Assembly (NCBI RefSeq): GCF_004769405.1
Contig: NZ_RQES01000005.1
Span: 1-64,000 of the forward strand
Reading direction: 5' to 3'
Source: Leptospira selangorensis
Lineage (GTDB): Bacteria; Spirochaetota; Leptospiria; Leptospirales; Leptospiraceae
Length of the DNA stretch: 64,000 bases
The notes under the pieces were generated by a model. That model was not told the DNA's origin, ran no database searches, and worked only from the letters and a program-made list of their open reading frames with translations. The first letter of the stretch is position 1, and every line of letters begins with the position of its first letter. This document shows positions 21,194 to 31,998 of the stretch, piece after piece. The translations under genes and the position numbers were made by a program.

Positions 21194-22762
21194 CTAACCT
21201 TTCGATGCCAATGTTTGGGCTTCAGTTTCCAAAATTTTAATGGTTTCCGCCAACATTTCACTCTTTCTTAACAAAGAATCCATAGAACTTTGCAAAGAAG
21301 ATACAGACGTCATGATTGCATTAGCACCAAGTGACTGTTCTTTTGAGCCGGCCTCGATATCTGAAGATAAATTTCTTAAAACTGAAAGACTGTTCAAAAA
21401 ACGCTCGTTCACAATTTTCTGCTCGCTCAATAATTGATTCAGTTGTTTAAAACTATCTAAAAAGTTTGTGAACAAAGTATCCTGCTCTTTCACTTTTTCA
21501 TTCGCAGTATGAGCGGATTTTTGTCCGTCTTGGACATATTTGGTACTTTCATTTATAATTTTAGAAATACGATCCGCGTTCTCAGAACTACTTTCTGCAA
21601 GTTTGGAAACTTCAGTTGCAACCACTGCAAATCCTCTTCCTGCATTCCCTGCTCTTGCAGCTTCGATCGATGCGTTCAAAGAAAGAAGGTTGGTTCTATC
21701 CGCAACATCAGACATGATCTGATTCACTTCTCCCACAGAACGGAAAGAACTTCCTAAAGATTCTAAGGAAGTTCTAAGACCATCTACGAATTCACTTACA
21801 GCTTTTCCCGCATCCAAGACTATATCCATATTACGATTTAAGTCGTTGGAATGACCGGAGATACGATCGATCAGAGTATTTAGATTTCTACTTTCTCCTA
21901 ATAATCCCTCGATCTTTGTAAATTGGTCTTTTACTGTTTCTGTAGATTGTTCCGTTTGAGCTAAAAATTCTTCCATAGTGGAACTGATCTCTTCGAAAGA
22001 TGCCGCATGGTTACTTATCACTTCCGAAAAATCATCGGAGAAATCTTTTAACTTTCTAGAATTCTCTCTTAAAGAAACAGCGGATTCGGTCATTCTGACC
22101 CTACCATGTTCCAAATCCTCTTTGGACTTTTCGATGGCTTGCGATTTTTCCTCTTCTACACTCTTTAACTGTAAAAAGATCTTAATCACTGCGACGACTA
22201 TGAATGCAGTAGTCATTAAGAACAACATCTTAGTAATCTGTTCCGACATAGCAGCATAACCGGGAGTGATAGAAGTTATACTATCTTCCGTAAAAATGAC
22301 CCCTGTGTGAGCCGCATTTACGGTTACTAAACTCTGGCATAGGATTGTTAAAAAACCAGTCAAGTATACGAATCTAGGAGAAAGCAAAAGCCCCGCATAC
22401 ACGATGTATATAACATTAATCGTATAGAGTACAACTTGTTTGATAACATTCGAAGCAAGCTTTGCATCTTCGGTCGTCGCGCCAATCATGACTAAACAAA
22501 GTACGACAACATCAGTTACTATAAAAACTTTTCCTAAAAAAGGAGATACTCCGCTTCCGAATCTAGTTTTTAAGAAAGAGTAGGTGACGTATATCACCAT
22601 AGCCGAGGTTCCAAGAATATAGAGCGAGTTTTGGAATAGGGTACTTCTTTTATAACCCATCGCAATGGAGGCGAAATAGAGTAATGTGAGTCCGAATCTG
22701 ATTCGATTGATCGTGATCGGACCTTGAGCGAGAATTTTTTCCGTTTCGGAACGTGCTACCAT
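21194..22762 (-). CDS. Methyl-accepting chemotaxis protein with polytopic N-terminus
   Basis: The 522-residue receptor has about six N-terminal membrane helices (to roughly residue 205) instead of a large periplasmic sensor. A coiled-coil signalling domain follows, with its hairpin tip [21 protein letters not shown] and [15 protein letters not shown]. That tip binds CheA and CheW in this family. No C-terminal CheR-docking pentapeptide is visible. The membrane domain implies a ligand sensed in or near the membrane, or sensing of membrane state. It forms a paralogous pair with the next receptor. Confidence 0.93.
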   Translation of the reverse strand: MVARSETEKILAQGPITINRIRFGLTLLYFASIAMGYKRSTLFQNSLYILGTSAMVIYVTYSFLKTRFGSGVSPFLGKVFIVTDVVVLCLVMIGATTEDAKLASNVIKQVVLYTINVIYIVYAGLLLSPRFVYLTGFLTILCQSLVTVNAAHTGVIFTEDSITSITPGYAAMSEQITKMLFLMTTAFIVVAVIKIFLQLKSVEEEKSQAIEKSKEDLEHGRVRMTESAVSLRENSRKLKDFSDDFSEVISNHAASFEEISSTMEEFLAQTEQSTETVKDQFTKIEGLLGESRNLNTLIDRISGHSNDLNRNMDIVLDAGKAVSEFVDGLRTSLESLGSSFRSVGEVNQIMSDVADRTNLLSLNASIEAARAGNAGRGFAVVATEVSKLAESSSENADRISKIINESTKYVQDGQKSAHTANEKVKEQDTLFTNFLDSFKQLNQLLSEQKIVNERFLNSLSVLRNLSSDIEAGSKEQSLGANAIMTSVSSLQSSMDSLLRKSEMLAETIKILETEAQTLASKG

Positions 22763-22937
22763 ATTAGAAAAACCCGCCTTAGGAACATTTTTATTAACTA
22801 ATATCCAAGACGGGAAAGTGGCGAATAAATCGATCTTTTTTCGGGTTTTATTCGTGGAAAATTTATTGCAAAAGAAAGTTAACGTTGCCCTTTATTTAAT
22901 AAGTCCCTAATATATCCGAGCATCTACCTGATATAGA

Positions 22938-24506
22938 TCAATACTCCTTTCCGAGCAGTTCGGCTTCTTCTTCGAGCACCTTTATTGTGTCCGACAAAAG
23001 TTCACTCTTTCTCAATAAAGAATCCATCGAACCTTGTAATTCGGATATCGCTCCCATAATCATGGATGCCCCGGTATTTTGTTCATTTGAAGAAGTCTCT
23101 ATCCCAGCGGAAAGTTTACGTAATTCTGATAAGCTAGCCAGGAATTGATCGTTTATTTTCATCTGATCCTCGAGAAGTCCATTCAATTCGTTAAATCTAC
23201 CTAAGAACGTAGCAAATTGATCCTCTTGGTTCCTGACCTTCTCCGATGTTACCAAGGCTCTATTTCTGCCCTTGTCTACATAATCATTAGATTCACCGAT
23301 TATTTTAGAGATCCTTGCAGCATTTTGTCCGCTACTCTCTGCAAGTTTAGAAACTTCAGTAGCAACCACTGCGAATCCTCTTCCTGCAACTCCGGCTCTT
23401 GCAGCTTCTATAGAAGCATTTAAAGAAAGTAGATTGGTACGATCCGCAACATCGGCCATTATTACCGTAACCTCTCCCACGGAACGAAAAGATTCTCCCA
23501 GAGATTCCAATGATTCGGAAAGACCCGAAACAAATTCGGTCACTTCTTTACCAGTATTCAAAACGGAATGAATCCGTCCGTTCAACTCGGAAGAATAACC
23601 TGAAATTTTATCGATCAAAGATCTTAAATTTTGGCTTTCTTTTACGAGTAACTCTATCCTTCCGAATTGATCCTTAACGCTAGAAGCAGCACTTTCAATT
23701 TGGGATAAAAATTCGGTTAAAGTACTTCCTATTTCATCAAAAGAAGCGGCGTGATTATTGATCACATCAAAAAATTCATTAGAGAAGTTTCTTAAAGATC
23801 TGGATTTTTCCTTTAATGAAACTGCGGCAGAATCCATCCTTTCCTTACTTTTTTTCAATTCGTTTCCGGATACGATGATAGTGTTTAATTTTTCTTCTTC
23901 TGCGTCGCGCATAAGCCCGAATATGTTGATCACACTTCTTACTATAAAAGCGATCACGATCAAGAAAATTAGTTTTAAAATTTGTTCGGAAGTGGAAGCA
24001 AATCCTGGAGAAAGGACTTCTAACGGTTCCTCGGAGAATACCACTCCATGGAGATAACAATTTAATATTACCGTACCTTGTGCAACCGCAGATACGATCC
24101 CCGTAATCACTACAAATTTAGGCACCAGGAGTAATCCAGAATATACAATTAATATTACATTAATTGCATATAATATAATCTGCCGAATGATGCCGGAAGA
24201 CATATCTTTATCGGTGGATGCGGCGAAAAACATAACACTCGCAAGTATGATCACATCTAAAAGAACTGAAATCATCCCGAGAGATTTCGGGATCCGACTA
24301 TTACGATATGAAAAGAACAAATTCACCAAGGAGACGATCGCCATAGAGATCGTTCCTCCTAGATAAGCCATATTTTGCGCAAAGGAACTTTGTTCCCAAG
24401 AGGCACCGAGAGACGCTAGGATTAAGAAAACAAGTCCTATGCGGATCCGATTGATAGTCAAAGGACCTAATGCGGCGATCTTTTCCGTAGTTCGTTCGTC
24501 ATTCAT
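22938..24506 (-). CDS. Methyl-accepting chemotaxis protein, paralogue of the neighbouring receptor
   Basis: The architecture matches the receptor at 21194-22762: polytopic membrane N-terminus, long coiled coil and the tip [22 protein letters not shown] start it at the ATG at 24506, after GGGGG at suitable spacing; this gives 522 residues, the same length as the paralogue. A TTG at 24518 would add four residues. Both open with the same T-E-K-I-x-A-x-G-P-x-T-I-N-R-I-R pattern, so they arose by duplication. Confidence 0.92.
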   Translation of the reverse strand: MNDERTTEKIAALGPLTINRIRIGLVFLILASLGASWEQSSFAQNMAYLGGTISMAIVSLVNLFFSYRNSRIPKSLGMISVLLDVIILASVMFFAASTDKDMSSGIIRQIILYAINVILIVYSGLLLVPKFVVITGIVSAVAQGTVILNCYLHGVVFSEEPLEVLSPGFASTSEQILKLIFLIVIAFIVRSVINIFGLMRDAEEEKLNTIIVSGNELKKSKERMDSAAVSLKEKSRSLRNFSNEFFDVINNHAASFDEIGSTLTEFLSQIESAASSVKDQFGRIELLVKESQNLRSLIDKISGYSSELNGRIHSVLNTGKEVTEFVSGLSESLESLGESFRSVGEVTVIMADVADRTNLLSLNASIEAARAGVAGRGFAVVATEVSKLAESSGQNAARISKIIGESNDYVDKGRNRALVTSEKVRNQEDQFATFLGRFNELNGLLEDQMKINDQFLASLSELRKLSAGIETSSNEQNTGASMIMGAISELQGSMDSLLRKSELLSDTIKVLEEEAELLGKEY

Positions 24507-24670
24507 TGGCGCCCCCAATAATGTCTTATTTTATCTAAAGAATATTCAAAATTCAGACCGAAGGCGCATAGAATCGATCTTATTTTTTATAAAGTGAGCA
24601 AAAACTCACATTTTAATTACATACTATGGGGCTATATCTTCAAAAGTTGATATTAGTCATAAGTCTAAAT

Positions 24671-27600
24671 CTACTGACGCCAATTTTTCCTTAGAACATC
24701 CCTGATCCTAAGTACTGCTTCGTTTTCAGGCTCTATATGTAGAGCGGATTGTACCATATACATTGCTCTTTCATAATTTTTTAAAGCGATATATACTTGG
24801 GCTAGATTCATTAGGTTTTTAAAATGATCCGGCTCTCTTAATCTCAGCCTTTCTCCAAAGTCTAAAGCCTTTTTCAATTGGCCCGCCTTTCTTGCGGCAA
24901 AGGAAGCGACATATAGAATTTCCTTATCAACAGGCTTGATATTTAGATAATCTTCCGCATAATGTGCCGCTTTAGAATAGTCTTTGAGTTTTAAGAATAA
25001 TTTTACGAAATTTTTCTTCACTTCAGGGATGCGGCTGTCTAGATTCTCAGCTTCTTCTAAATAAGTAATGGCTTCTGCCACATCTTTATTTTGAGAAGTC
25101 TCCTTAGCCCTATTTAATAATTCTTTTATCTTCTGTTTCTGCTCATCATGAAGTTTCTGATCCGAATCATCTTCTTTGAATGAAAGCCGTATCAGAGAAA
25201 GGTCATCCGTTAAAGGACCTTTGCCGGTAATACAATTATAAATTCCACCCAGGTCACCTCTACCTTCTTCCACAATCCTTAGGAAAAGTTTTTCGTCATC
25301 ATTGATGATCCTTCCCCCGTCTGCGTCTGTTCCGATCAATATATCGTCTCTACCGTCGGAGCCCGCAATGATCACATCTCCAGGTTCTAATTGGAATGTT
25401 TTGATATAAATACGACCTTCCATTCCTGTAGTTCCTAGTTTACGGAACATCAACTCATCTTCAATAAAACTCGCAATTCCATCCCTGTACAATACGGTCC
25501 AAGGATGTTCTGCATTAATGAAATATAAAATACCTACTTCATCGTCCACGAGTCCCATTACGGAAGAAACCAACATGGAACCGTCAAAACTTTCGAAAAC
25601 CTTATGAAGTTCCGTAAACGCATTTTTCAGCCATCGTTCCGGGGACTGATTTTTCATATTATCAGCAAGTCTGGTTCTTTCTATAATCGATTCAAAAACC
25701 GATCCTAAAACCAGAGCACCACCCGCACCTTGCATGGATTTTCCCATTGCATCTGCGTTTAAGAATACTGTATATGACCTACCAATTAAATCTATATGAT
25801 TAGAGATGTTTAAGTCTCCACCGATCTCATCATGATATCTTCTGAATGTAAATTTTTTCTTTTGTTCTAGTAAAAAATCCACCTTTACGTTTTCATGAAC
25901 TGCTTTGTTCGCGCCTAAAGGTTTAATCAAAAGAGAAGTTAAGAAATAATCCCCGTCCTGTTGTTGTTTGAGTTCTTGAACTTCTCCTAAGGTTTGTTCT
26001 AATTCCTTGGTACGTTCTTTTACTTTTTCTTCTAACTCGTTAGCGTATTGTTCTAATCTTTTTCGAGCAGACTGGATGGACCTTGCCATTCTGTTAAATG
26101 ACCTTGCGATAAATCCAATCTCATCTTCGACTCTTGGTTCGAGGCGATAATCTAAGTTTCCTGAATTTACTTCGGTTAAACCGACTACCACTTCGTCCAT
26201 AGGTTTGATCAGTGCATTTTGGAAGAAAAATCTGAATCCTACACTGATCACTAACATGATCGCGAGTAAACATACAACTAAGATCAATGCAGGTTCATGT
26301 ATGAATTTTCTAAAAGATATGTAAGTGAAACCTACTTCATATACATTTCCATTTATAGGATGTACAACCAAATACGAAACATAGTATTGAGGTTTCTCAT
26401 CCCCGACCTTATAATATTTCGTTCCTCTATAGATCCTTTCTCCCACTTCTCTAATCGGGGTTAAGGGTAGAAGGACCGTTTTATCCAAGTCTGATTCAGA
26501 TATATCTGCCTTGAGATCAGCCTCTGCTTTTACTTTCACTTTTTCTAAAATTGCTGAAAGGCCAACTTCTTCTGATTTTAAGAGTTTATAAATTGCTGGT
26601 GCATCCGATTTAGAAGGGAGATGAGAATATTTACTTCGTACTACTTTTAACCTTTTGTTCAAAAGTCTGAAAAATTCGCGTACGTCTTCGTCTGAAACCG
26701 GATTATTTTCTTTAGATTCTAAAAATTGTTTCAGTCCTTCTTGGTAAGCATAGAATTCTTTGGGAGAATTTTCTAAAATTGTTTTGGATCTTTCCCATCT
26801 TGTATTAGCAGGAAGACTTCCTAAATTTGTAAGATTTTTAGAAATATAAAAGAACCGTATTTCTAGTTTATCTTCAGAATCGAATCTTGGATCTTTAAAA
26901 CCTCTTTCAGTTTGAAAACGATTTTCGTTCGGATCATAGGAAGTTAAATATGCAAATCCACCCGGGGTTTCTCCCTGTAAAACAACCAGTTTAGCTTCTT
27001 CTTTTTTGATTAGGTCGAAAGAAGAATCATATCCGTTTAATATTGCAAATCCTACCAACTGGAACGCGAGAAGGAAGGTTGCCATACTCACACCCACGAT
27101 CCTACTTAAGATTGTGGTCCTTTCCTTGGTTGCGTTTACATAAACGATCAGAATTAAAAATAATCCTGCTACAAGAAGGATATCTGCCGTTTGCTGATAG
27201 ACCGCTCTAGATACCGTACCTTCTCTACTCAATGCATTTGTAATACCCGGTATAAGTGTAATCGTAAGGTAAGCGAGAGTAATATAGATTACGGACCTTC
27301 TCTCTCCTCCTTTCTCTACGATCGCTCTCCAAATCGCTGCAATCAAAAAAATGAAATTGTAAAGGAAAACTATTAGAGAGAAAATTTTATAAAATAAATG
27401 AGTTTCGAAATCCCAATAATGGCTTCCCATCACGAAACTTCTGGTAGATTTTAAAGAAAGAATAATATAAAAGATCGCTAAAGTTATAACCCCTGCATAC
27501 AAGATCGCATACAAAGTCAGTCCTAACTTTTCTCTTTTTGGAGTCGGGAAATAAAAGAAGAATATAAAAAGCTGAGTATAACCCACCATCGGAAATGGAA

Positions 27601-27817
27601 TCACGATCCATCTATGAAAGATCGTCCAATCTTCCGGAGAGCAAAAGGCAACCAAGTAACCGAAATGAAATATGGTTGTGGATAAACTCGAAAGTCCAAG
27701 GTGAAATGCTGCCTTACTTCTTTCCTTGATTGTTAGAAAGAAAAAAGATACGTACAAAGAAAATAAGGAGGCGAGTAAGGATCCGAAGAAGTAAAAGTTA
27801 AAATAAAATGGGTCCAT
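24671..27817 (-). CDS. Membrane SpoIIE-type serine phosphatase with HAMP and TPR domains, larger paralogue
   Basis: The 1048-residue protein has the same order as the 923-residue phosphatase: seven membrane helices, a longer extracytoplasmic segment (about 260-510), membrane helix, HAMP, coiled coil, SpoIIE phosphatase and TPR repeats. Catalytic landmarks are NADAMGKSMQGAGG and GSDGRDD. The extra length is mostly in the extracytoplasmic sensor, so the two paralogues probably read different signals and share a similar output. A start-site ribosome sequence is not obvious. Confidence 0.9.
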   Translation of the reverse strand: MDPFYFNFYFFGSLLASLFSLYVSFFFLTIKERSKAAFHLGLSSLSTTIFHFGYLVAFCSPEDWTIFHRWIVIPFPMVGYTQLFIFFFYFPTPKREKLGLTLYAILYAGVITLAIFYIILSLKSTRSFVMGSHYWDFETHLFYKIFSLIVFLYNFIFLIAAIWRAIVEKGGERRSVIYITLAYLTITLIPGITNALSREGTVSRAVYQQTADILLVAGLFLILIVYVNATKERTTILSRIVGVSMATFLLAFQLVGFAILNGYDSSFDLIKKEEAKLVVLQGETPGGFAYLTSYDPNENRFQTERGFKDPRFDSEDKLEIRFFYISKNLTNLGSLPANTRWERSKTILENSPKEFYAYQEGLKQFLESKENNPVSDEDVREFFRLLNKRLKVVRSKYSHLPSKSDAPAIYKLLKSEEVGLSAILEKVKVKAEADLKADISESDLDKTVLLPLTPIREVGERIYRGTKYYKVGDEKPQYYVSYLVVHPINGNVYEVGFTYISFRKFIHEPALILVVCLLAIMLVISVGFRFFFQNALIKPMDEVVVGLTEVNSGNLDYRLEPRVEDEIGFIARSFNRMARSIQSARKRLEQYANELEEKVKERTKELEQTLGEVQELKQQQDGDYFLTSLLIKPLGANKAVHENVKVDFLLEQKKKFTFRRYHDEIGGDLNISNHIDLIGRSYTVFLNADAMGKSMQGAGGALVLGSVFESIIERTRLADNMKNQSPERWLKNAFTELHKVFESFDGSMLVSSVMGLVDDEVGILYFINAEHPWTVLYRDGIASFIEDELMFRKLGTTGMEGRIYIKTFQLEPGDVIIAGSDGRDDILIGTDADGGRIINDDEKLFLRIVEEGRGDLGGIYNCITGKGPLTDDLSLIRLSFKEDDSDQKLHDEQKQKIKELLNRAKETSQNKDVAEAITYLEEAENLDSRIPEVKKNFVKLFLKLKDYSKAAHYAEDYLNIKPVDKEILYVASFAARKAGQLKKALDFGERLRLREPDHFKNLMNLAQVYIALKNYERAMYMVQSALHIEPENEAVLRIRDVLRKNWRQ

Positions 27818-27943
27818 AAAAAGGGCAGCCTAAGAAATTGATCCGAAGGACCACTTCGTCAAGGAAAATGCGAAAAGAAGTCCGAACTCTAAAGACGAAA
27901 ATTTTTTTACAAAACTAACAGTGAGAATTCGAGGTTTTTACGA

Positions 27944-29395
27944 TTAACCTTGTCCACCCCAACAAATATATTTTATTTCCTGATACTCTTCTATTCCGTA
28001 TTTAGAGCCTTCTCTGCCCATGCCGGACTCTTTTACTCCTCCAAATGGAACCTGTTCAGTGGATAAGATACCTTCGTTTACGGAAACCATGCCAGCTTCT
28101 AAGGCTTCTGAAATTCTCCAGATCCTAGCCGGATCGTTTGTATACACATAAGATGCCAAACCAACGTCGCTTGCGTTTGCAATTTGTAATGCTTCTTCTT
28201 CCGTTTTGAAACTTTTGATAGGTGCGAGAGGACCGAATGTTTCTTCTTGGAAACATAATGATTTTTCTGAGACTCCCGAGAGAACGCTCGGTTCGTAGAA
28301 GTTCCCGCCCAAAGAATGAGGCTTACCTCCTATCAGCAGTTTTCCTCCTTTTTCGATCGCGTCTTTTAGATGTGAATCCACTTTTTTGACCGCGGCAGAA
28401 TGGATCAATGGGCCAATATTAACTCCTTCTTCAAAACCGTTCCCAACTTTAAACTTAGAAACTTCTTCTGCTAAACCATGAGCGAATTCCTCTGCGATCT
28501 TTTCCTCTACCAAAAATCTGTTTGTACAAACACAGGTTTGTCCTGCATTACGAAATTTTGAAACAATTCCTCCTCGAATCGCTTCTTTGATATTAGCATC
28601 CGCGAAAACTATAAAAGGAGCGTTGCCTCCCAATTCCAAAGAAATTCTTTTCACTTGGTTCGCCGATTTTTCTAAAAGTATTTTTCCTACTCTTGTAGAA
28701 CCTGTGAAACTTATCTTACGAACAATTTTGTTTTCTAAAAATTCGTTAGCGATCGGTTCCGGTTGTCCAGTAACCACTTGGAAAACCCCGGATGGGATCC
28801 CCGCCTCTTCTGCAAGTACAGCTAATGCAATTGCCGAATAAGGAGTAAGTTCGGAAGGTTTAGAGATCACGACACATCCCGCTGCAAGGGCCGGTCCTAT
28901 CTTTCGAGTGATCATGGAAGAAGGAAAATTCCAAGGAGTTAAAATTCCTGTAACACCCACCGGTTCTTTCCAAGCCATCAATCTAAGTTCTTTTCTATGA
29001 GTGGGGATCAAATCTCCATACGTACGTTTTGCTTCTTCTGAAAACCATTCCAAATAAGAAGCAGCATAATCAATCTCGCCTCTGGATTCCGCCAAAGGTT
29101 TTCCCTGCTCCCAGGTCATAATTTTTGCTAGATCTTCTTTGTTTTGGATCATTAGATCCGCCCAATTCCTGAGAAATCTGGCTCTTTGTTTAGGAATTGT
29201 TTTGGCCCAATCTTTTTGGGACTTCTCAGCGAACTCTAAAGCTTTTCTTATTTCTTCTCTAGGAAGATCGGGAACTTCTCCTATCTTAGCACCTGTTGCA
29301 GGATCAAATACCGGAATAGTTTTGGAGAAGGTTCTCCATTCTCCTGAATAAAAATTAGAATTTTTGAATAAAGAAGGTCGATTGAGTTGGATCAT
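27944..29395 (-). CDS. NAD(P)-dependent aldehyde dehydrogenase, succinate-semialdehyde type
   Basis: The 483-residue enzyme oxidises an aldehyde to its acid. Landmarks are the N-terminal FYSGEW, TPWNFPSSMITRKIGPALAAG, the cofactor-loop FTGSTRVGK, the catalytic Glu in LELGGN, the catalytic Cys in GQTCVC and the C-terminal PFGGVKESGMGREG. The set is closest to GabD-like succinate-semialdehyde dehydrogenases. I use the ATG at 29395; a TTG at 29425 would add ten residues. It stands alone between the signalling block and a divergent outer-membrane gene. Confidence 0.92.
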   Translation of the reverse strand: MIQLNRPSLFKNSNFYSGEWRTFSKTIPVFDPATGAKIGEVPDLPREEIRKALEFAEKSQKDWAKTIPKQRARFLRNWADLMIQNKEDLAKIMTWEQGKPLAESRGEIDYAASYLEWFSEEAKRTYGDLIPTHRKELRLMAWKEPVGVTGILTPWNFPSSMITRKIGPALAAGCVVISKPSELTPYSAIALAVLAEEAGIPSGVFQVVTGQPEPIANEFLENKIVRKISFTGSTRVGKILLEKSANQVKRISLELGGNAPFIVFADANIKEAIRGGIVSKFRNAGQTCVCTNRFLVEEKIAEEFAHGLAEEVSKFKVGNGFEEGVNIGPLIHSAAVKKVDSHLKDAIEKGGKLLIGGKPHSLGGNFYEPSVLSGVSEKSLCFQEETFGPLAPIKSFKTEEEALQIANASDVGLASYVYTNDPARIWRISEALEAGMVSVNEGILSTEQVPFGGVKESGMGREGSKYGIEEYQEIKYICWGGQG

Positions 29396-29642
29396 ATTTT
29401 TGCCTGAAAGAAGCTCTTTCTCCAAAGATACATCTTTGATATGATACTGAAAACCGAATTTCTATAGACCGGAAATACAAAATAGTTTAAGGGTCAAATC
29501 TTCGTGGGACTCTTAGGAATAGAAAAAGTTCATGGCAATTCGGAAAATAAAGAATGTTATACATCAGTAAAGGGGTAAGCAAATAAATGATTACAAATGT
29601 ATGTGTATTGAAGAAACTCCCCCAATTTTGAATAATGGTTGT

Positions 29643-30947
29643 ATGGGAAGAATTTTAGGTATTACCTCAATCCTCCTACTGATCCTCACTTTTCCTCTCG
29701 AAACAATTTTAGCAGTAACGATCCAAATGAATGCGGGTCGTATTTTCAAAAAAGTTTCCATTCAAAAAGAATCGGAAACCGAGATAGAGGTGGTCGATCC
29801 GGACGGAGTCATCTATAGAATCCGAAAAGATAAAATAAAACAAATCACGGAAGATGCTCCGGATACTATTCCGGAATTCGCTTCCGACGAAAGTGTTCCC
29901 ACAGGAGCGGTCAAGACACCTTCTCCCAAGGACTCACTTCCGGAACATTCTATCTTACTTTCTCAATCTTTGTCCAATGACGGTGCCTTCCAAGGTTCCG
30001 ATCTATTCGGAGAAAGACAGGCGAGACGTAACGGTACTTCTTACAAAGATTTTTACGAAGCGTATTTTTTAACCACCAGCGTGGAAATATTAGGTTTGCC
30101 TAAACAATTTAAACTTGGGCTTACCGTTATGAACCCTTTGGTGGACAGAAGTAACACAGACTCGGATCTAAGATTACAATCCACACCTGGCGGTCCTGAT
30201 CAAACTTATCTTTTAGATAAGTCGCTTGCTACAGGAATTTTACAATTCGATCCGAATGAAGTAAAAACCAGAAAAGAAAAGAATGGGCTCTTTGATTATG
30301 TATTCACCAGAGCAATGTACGATCATGAAACTAGACTTGGTACATTCTCCGCTGGATTTTTATTTATCAACCAAAATGATCCTAGCTATGTTATGAGAGG
30401 ATATTGGGTGATCGGATGGAAGGCTCCTTTCTGGGAATGGCTCAATCCTCAGTTCTCGATTAATAATAAAATGTTAAACGATTACGGCGGGACTTTCCAA
30501 GGAACTCATAACTATCGTCTCACTCTATCTCATGAATTTTTTAAAGGCGAAACTTTCAGAGTCACTCCAAGTTTGGTAGTAGGTTACGCAGAAGTAAACG
30601 ATAACACAGATCGAAAGAAAGGAATTAGCGATATCAGTCCTAGACTCCAATTCGATTATGGAAAGTTTTTCTTTGCTGCGAACATGATGTATAGAGCGAC
30701 ACCTGCATTAGTAGATAATGCAACTTATACCCCGAATATAGGTGCGTATCCGGATAGCAATGCGAATGACGGATTGACTATAGATCCTGCTAAAGCTTAT
30801 GGATATAAGAATGAACTGATCGTAAACTATCTTTCTTCTTTATCGGATGATCCTGCGGTAAAGAGAGCCTTAGTAGATCATTACCAGCAACAACATATAG
30901 TCCATGTGATCTTCTTCTATAATATCGGATATACGATCCGTATTTGA
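29643..30947 (+). CDS. Putative outer-membrane beta-barrel protein
   Basis: From the ATG at 29643 the 434-residue product begins with a clean signal peptide (MGRILGITSILLLILTFPLE). A short beta region follows whose DPDGVIYRIRKDKIKQI resembles a small SH3-like repeat seen in other spirochaetal envelope proteins. The rest alternates polar and aromatic residues and ends in YNIGYTIRI, consistent with a barrel closing strand. No family or substrate is recognised. A 29601 start would place 14 polar residues before the signal. A 14-codon frame at 29587-29631 with AAAGGGG upstream might be a leader. Confidence 0.65.
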   Translation: MGRILGITSILLLILTFPLETILAVTIQMNAGRIFKKVSIQKESETEIEVVDPDGVIYRIRKDKIKQITEDAPDTIPEFASDESVPTGAVKTPSPKDSLPEHSILLSQSLSNDGAFQGSDLFGERQARRNGTSYKDFYEAYFLTTSVEILGLPKQFKLGLTVMNPLVDRSNTDSDLRLQSTPGGPDQTYLLDKSLATGILQFDPNEVKTRKEKNGLFDYVFTRAMYDHETRLGTFSAGFLFINQNDPSYVMRGYWVIGWKAPFWEWLNPQFSINNKMLNDYGGTFQGTHNYRLTLSHEFFKGETFRVTPSLVVGYAEVNDNTDRKKGISDISPRLQFDYGKFFFAANMMYRATPALVDNATYTPNIGAYPDSNANDGLTIDPAKAYGYKNELIVNYLSSLSDDPAVKRALVDHYQQQHIVHVIFFYNIGYTIRI

Positions 30948-30955
30948 AATTCCTG

Positions 30956-30980
30956 TCTCCGGTTCTATTTGAGCCGGAGA
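30956..30980. terminator. Hairpin between convergent genes
   Basis: TCTCCGG and CCGGAGA form a perfect seven-base stem with an 11-base loop between the stop codons of the outer-membrane gene and the CPBP gene. Neither side has a long T-run, so termination strength is uncertain. Confidence 0.5.
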
Positions 30981-30984
30981 ATAT

Positions 30985-31923
30985 TTACTCCATAAAATAC
31001 AAAAACTGTAAAGTAGCTGCAAGCTCCATTGCAAGCGCGATCCCTATATGTATCAAGATTCCTGCATATACTGATTTGGTTCTATAGGAGATCATTCCCA
31101 AAATAAAACCCCCGAAAAAAGAGCCTAATGCTTCAAATTGAGGTTTTGTAAAGTGTAAAAGACCGTACATGAATGCCATGCCTAAAACAGCAGGTTTACT
31201 TCCCACTCTGGAAGCCAAGGGAAAAACCATAAATCCTCTAAAGAAAGTTTCCAAAACCGCAAAATCTGCTGCATAAGAAATTTCGAATAGAATGATCCAT
31301 AAAGCAGGCGGATAGATCAGATATCCGTCCGACATTCTTCCTGCAAATCTAGGGTATACGGAAAGAAAGGAAAGGGAGAAGGAAGCAATCGCAATTAAAG
31401 GAAGCATTAATCCTAATAAGAATAATACCTCACCGAACTTGGGAGATTTACTTAAACCTAAAAATCTATCCGGAGAATTTTTGCGCAGAATAATCCAAGC
31501 TAGAGGTAACGCTGTATAAGCAAGAATGGTTCCCACGTAGTTTACGGTAAGCATTGCAATCTCTACGGAAGAAGAACCTACCCAATTGAATAATTCCGAG
31601 TCCCTGATCCTCGCAGAACACACAATTGCAAGAACAACTACATAACCTGTGATCAAAGGAATAGAAGGTTTGAATTCGTTTAGTTTTCCATAAAATGCAA
31701 GAACAATCGGGTAGATAACCAATGCACCTGCAGCAAAAAATAAAAAGTAAAATAGACTTAAACCGATCTGGTTATCTTTTAAAGCCTGTGTAAAAAGTGG
31801 AGCAAATCGAAACGAATAGTTATAAGACCAAAAAATTAAAAATAGAAGGAACACTCCCCCGAAAGAGATCCAATCCTTTTTGGTTTGAAAAAAATCCTTT
31901 AAACTTTCTTTTAATAAGGCCAA
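30985..31923 (-). CDS. CPBP-family (CAAX protease-like) membrane protein
   Basis: The 312-residue protein has about eight membrane helices. The CPBP core lies at the C-terminus: LETFFRG stands where EExxxR is expected, LLHF is the second motif, and HIGIA is where HxxxN/D is usual. The first Glu is Leu and the final Asn/Asp is Ala, so protease activity may be altered or lost. The start is TTG at 31923 with GGAG seven bases upstream. The gene follows the divergent GMC oxidoreductase on the same strand. Confidence 0.78.
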   Translation of the reverse strand: MALLKESLKDFFQTKKDWISFGGVFLLFLIFWSYNYSFRFAPLFTQALKDNQIGLSLFYFLFFAAGALVIYPIVLAFYGKLNEFKPSIPLITGYVVVLAIVCSARIRDSELFNWVGSSSVEIAMLTVNYVGTILAYTALPLAWIILRKNSPDRFLGLSKSPKFGEVLFLLGLMLPLIAIASFSLSFLSVYPRFAGRMSDGYLIYPPALWIILFEISYAADFAVLETFFRGFMVFPLASRVGSKPAVLGMAFMYGLLHFTKPQFEALGSFFGGFILGMISYRTKSVYAGILIHIGIALAMELAATLQFLYFME

Positions 31924-31998
31924 AATCCTTCTCCGAATCGGAGATATCCGATACGGAGAGAGTTTCCTTTGGCTGAGTCTAGGTCTATCGTTTTCGGA

